Source: Bacteroidia bacterium (GTDB lineage: Bacteria; Bacteroidota; Bacteroidia; NS11-12g; UBA9320). Taken from it: a DNA stretch of 24,154 nucleotides. Of this stretch, positions 21,659 to 24,154 are shown one piece after another (within the stretch, counting starts at the first letter, position 1; each line of letters opens with the position of its first letter). The stretch covers positions 1 through 24,154 of the forward strand of contig JABDQY010000099.1 in assembly GCA_013042025.1 (NCBI GenBank). Direction: 5' to 3'. The notes beneath the pieces are model-generated. The model searched no databases, was not told the DNA's origin, and saw only the letters and a list, made by a program, of their open reading frames with translations. Position numbers and translations under genes: made by a program.

Positions 21659-23119
21659 ATGAGTAAAGTTAAAATATCAGTAGCAAAAGGAGATGGAATC
21701 GGTCCGGAAATAATGGACGCAGTTTTAAGCATTTTTGATGCTGCTAAAACACCTTTAGAATACGAATTTGTTGACATGGGTAAAGGTGTTTATGACAAAG
21801 GCTTTACCACAGGAATGACAGATGATGCTAAAATAAGCGTAGAACAAACTGGTATTCTGTTTAAAGGACCAATGGAAACTCCAAAAGGAGGAGGCGTTAA
21901 GAGTATTAATGTTACTGCTAGAAAAACTTGGAACACACATTCTAACATCCGTAAATTTAAGTCTATAAAAGGTGTAGATACTGTATTCAGTAAAGCAGGT
22001 ATCCCAATTGATATAACTATCGTACGTGAAAATATAGAAGATACATATGGTGGGATTGAGCATTATATGACTAAAGATGTTGCGGTAAGTAGAAGAATAA
22101 TCTCTAGGCCTGGTTCTGAGCAAGTTATTCGGTCTGCTTTTGAAACAGCACTTAAAGAGGGTTATAAGAAGGTAACTTGTGGACACAAGGCTAACATAAT
22201 GAAACTAACTGATGGTATGTTTTTAGATACATTCTATCGTATAGCAAAAGAATATCCTCAGCTTATTGCAGACGACGTAATAGTAGATGCACTTTGTATG
22301 AAACTGGTCTATGCTCCTCAACAATTTGAATGTGTGGTTCTAACCAATTTACAAGGTGATATTGTTTCCGACCTTTGTGCAGGTTTGGTCGGAGGATTAG
22401 GGTTTGCACCCTCGGCAAATCTTGGAGATCACATAAAAATATTTGAGGCTGTGCATGGCACTGCTCCTGATATTGCAGGTAAAAATCTTGCTAATCCAAC
22501 TTCATTGTTGTTAAGTGGTACAATTATGTTAAATCAGATGGGATTAGAAGAATTTGGAGGAGCAATTCGAGATGCATTAATTAAGACTATTGACCTAGGT
22601 TTCCATACTGGAGATTTTGGAGCTGATCGATCTAGTGCAATTGGAACAAAAGAATTCGCACAAGAAATAATAAACAACTTAGACCTAAGTAAAATTATAG
22701 ATACAGACGCTGAAAAATATCATAAACCAACATCATTAGCTCAGAACAGAATGATGATCTCAAGCAACGACGAAATCGAAACTGTAGGAGTCGATTTATT
22801 TATAGCTTCAGAACAACAACCAGCTGAAATTGCAGAAATTGTACAAGCTCATTTAGATTCTGATATGGAGGTAACAACCATAACCAATAGAGGAACTCAG
22901 GTTTGGCCGTCAGGTTCTGTGTTCACTGATCTTGTTGATGCATATGTTGTCAGAATTGAAAAAAACACAACAAATGAGGTTAAGAAAAAGCGTTTTATGG
23001 AGCAAGCCATTCGATTATATGACCAATTGAATATTGGATCAATTGAAATGTTAATTACAATCAATGGAGAAAGGAAATACAGCTTAGCACAAGGGCAAAA
23101 AGTAAATGCATTATCTTGA
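21659..23119 (+). CDS. icd: Isocitrate dehydrogenase, long Thermus/Rickettsia-like form
   Basis: This TCA-cycle enzyme oxidises isocitrate to 2-oxoglutarate. The first 335 residues form the decarboxylating-dehydrogenase fold: GDGIGPEI (11-18), the substrate-binding SINVTARK (82-89) with Ser82 and Arg88, RENIEDTYGGIEH (123-135), HKANIMKLTDG (176-186) and metal-binding Asp234 and Asp238 in GDIVSDL. About 140 extra C-terminal residues (350-486) form the extension known from Thermus thermophilus and Rickettsia IDH. Annotation pipelines usually call this subfamily NADP-dependent, but the coenzyme segment reads HGTAPDIAGKNLANP (266-280); Asp271-Ile272 are the residues that mark NAD use in isopropylmalate and NAD-isocitrate dehydrogenases. 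Its TGA overlaps the TTG start of the next gene by 4 nt. Confidence 0.95.
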   Translation: MSKVKISVAKGDGIGPEIMDAVLSIFDAAKTPLEYEFVDMGKGVYDKGFTTGMTDDAKISVEQTGILFKGPMETPKGGGVKSINVTARKTWNTHSNIRKFKSIKGVDTVFSKAGIPIDITIVRENIEDTYGGIEHYMTKDVAVSRRIISRPGSEQVIRSAFETALKEGYKKVTCGHKANIMKLTDGMFLDTFYRIAKEYPQLIADDVIVDALCMKLVYAPQQFECVVLTNLQGDIVSDLCAGLVGGLGFAPSANLGDHIKIFEAVHGTAPDIAGKNLANPTSLLLSGTIMLNQMGLEEFGGAIRDALIKTIDLGFHTGDFGADRSSAIGTKEFAQEIINNLDLSKIIDTDAEKYHKPTSLAQNRMMISSNDEIETVGVDLFIASEQQPAEIAEIVQAHLDSDMEVTTITNRGTQVWPSGSVFTDLVDAYVVRIEKNTTNEVKKKRFMEQAIRLYDQLNIGSIEMLITINGERKYSLAQGQKVNALS

Positions 23120-24154
23120 GTGCATTAAAGCAACTTCAAAAATACTTTGAAGGCAAACGTCTTTTGCTTCCAATCGCTATTGGTTTAGCGGTTGCTTTCT
23201 ATTTTTTTTCTAAAGATTTTGATCCTGCTGCTTACAATAATATTCAGTGGGGACAGACTATGATTTTTTGGTTGATATTGGCATTCACAATGCTTATATT
23301 TCGTTATTTAGGGTATGTCTTTCGCTTGCGTATTCTTAGTGATAAAGTGCTGTCCTGGACTGAATGCTTTCAACTGGTTTTACTTTGGGAGTTTTCTTCT
23401 GCAATTTCTCCAGGCATTGTTGGTGGTACCGCAGCAGCCTTTGTTCTTTTAGCACAAGAAAAGAAATTGGATACTGGAAAATCTACTGCAATAGTTTTAG
23501 CAACATCGTATCTTGATGTTTTATTCTATATTTTAGCTGTTCCTCTTATTCTAGTTCTAACTGGACTTGATTCACAAATTCCTGAAACTATAGGGCCTTT
23601 TAGTAAGAATTTGGTTAAAACATACTTTCTGTTTGCCTATGTGATACTATTTATTTGGGCCATGTTGGTTTACATTGGAATATTCATTCGACCAACATTT
23701 ATTAAACGAGCCCTGATATCATTCTTTAAACTCCCCTTTTTAAAAAGATGGAAAGACAAAGCTTATGAATGGGGTGATGAAATAATAATTGCTGCAGAAG
23801 AATATAAAAAGAAGAAAAAACACTACTGGTTTAAGGCGTTTGGAGCAACAGCTTTTTCCTGGATTTCCAGATTTCTACTTGTAAACTTTCTCATTCTAGC
23901 TTTGGGATATAATAGCTCATTTCTTGACATTCTATCCAGGCAGCTTATAATGTGGGGGGCTCTATTAATTCCTGTTACACCAGGTGCAAGCGGAATGGCA
24001 GAATTATTATTCCCAGCATTTTTGGGTGAATACTTTTCAAACATACAATTAGCTAATACCACTTCTGTTCTATGGCGATTAATCAGTTACTATCCTTACC
24101 TCATTCTAGGCTTTGTAGTATTCCCAGTTTGGATTAAACGAATAATTAAAGAGA
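23116..24154 (+). CDS. Lysylphosphatidylglycerol synthase TM-domain / flippase-like membrane protein (3' end cut)
   Basis: I translated this frame from the sequence: it runs open to the window edge, giving 346 visible residues. It has about eight membrane segments and the signatures of the MprF N-terminal (UPF0104/AglD-like) family: a mid-protein FSSAISPGIVGGTAAAFVLL and a C-terminal PVTPGASGMAELLFPAFLG. A cytoplasmic Lys-rich loop (EEYKKKKKHYWF) separates two membrane blocks. The family moves lipids or lipid-linked molecules across the inner membrane; the lysyl-transferase domain of MprF is not present in the visible part. The best start is TTG at 23116, overlapping the icd stop as TTGA; no ATG lies nearby in frame. 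It probably shares a transcript with icd. Confidence 0.83.
   Translation, partial: MSALKQLQKYFEGKRLLLPIAIGLAVAFYFFSKDFDPAAYNNIQWGQTMIFWLILAFTMLIFRYLGYVFRLRILSDKVLSWTECFQLVLLWEFSSAISPGIVGGTAAAFVLLAQEKKLDTGKSTAIVLATSYLDVLFYILAVPLILVLTGLDSQIPETIGPFSKNLVKTYFLFAYVILFIWAMLVYIGIFIRPTFIKRALISFFKLPFLKRWKDKAYEWGDEIIIAAEEYKKKKKHYWFKAFGATAFSWISRFLLVNFLILALGYNSSFLDILSRQLIMWGALLIPVTPGASGMAELLFPAFLGEYFSNIQLANTTSVLWRLISYYPYLILGFVVFPVWIKRIIKE

Noticed and set aside
21755..22186. 143-codon open frame on the minus strand inside icd
   Set aside because: Fully contained in icd, no recognisable domain, no promoter; a shadow of the conserved gene.
1..24154. Search for mobile elements, CRISPR arrays, rRNA and prophage genes
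   Set aside because: No transposase, integrase, regularly spaced repeats, rRNA segments or phage proteins were seen; the window is ordinary chromosome with compact operons.

Overview
The window is AT-rich chromosomal DNA from a member of the Bacteroidota, most likely a marine Flavobacteriales-type bacterium. This is inferred from several signs: matches to the Bacteroidota promoter -7 element TAnnTTTG in front of several genes, a short primary sigma factor without region 1.1, tight operons without clear Shine-Dalgarno sites, a Bacteroidota-style crtI-crtB-crtZ-crtY carotenoid operon, and small proteins typical of the phylum. I see no insertion sequence, phage gene or CRISPR array. Coding density is very high and no gap without a gene exceeds about 170 bases.

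Left part, mostly minus strand (1-7605). A truncated secreted DUF2330 protein lies downstream of a stand-alone RnfD/NqrB-like membrane protein. Next come 3-methyladenine DNA glycosylase I (tag) and a small head-to-head gene. A compact four-gene minus-strand operon follows: kdsD/kpsF (arabinose-5-phosphate isomerase), manC (GDP-mannose synthesis), an SGNH hydrolase and an MBOAT acyltransferase. Together they look like envelope-polysaccharide precursor synthesis and O-acylation.

Middle (7702-13894). recQ is followed by tRNA-Gln(UUG) with a good promoter, then prs and ribosomal protein L25 (rplY/ctc), which has a long acidic low-complexity tail. A UUCG-loop terminator follows and also encodes the last codons of a convergent SDR-family dehydratase/epimerase. 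A divergent gene encodes an arginase-fold protein that has lost its metal ligands.

Centre right (13945-16125). A 42-residue lipoprotein gene is followed by an ECF sigma factor, a small single-pass membrane protein (probable anti-sigma), a membrane-anchored Spy/CpxP/CnrX-like protein and a secreted Lys/Glu-rich Spy-like protein. The order resembles an ECF system with a periplasmic sensor, and a strong terminator closes it.

Right (16243-24154). A CarH-type MerR plus B12-binding regulator with an intact W-x9-EH motif sits directly before crtI-crtB-crtZ-crtY, which should make beta-carotene and zeaxanthin. The crt promoter carries a perfect 11-bp inverted repeat straddling its -7 element. I read this as a candidate B12- and light-responsive switch, the most interesting system in the window. 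The primary sigma factor gene rpoD converges on crtY across a shared terminator. A long isocitrate dehydrogenase follows divergently, with an NAD-like coenzyme motif, and then a flippase-like membrane protein cut by the window end.
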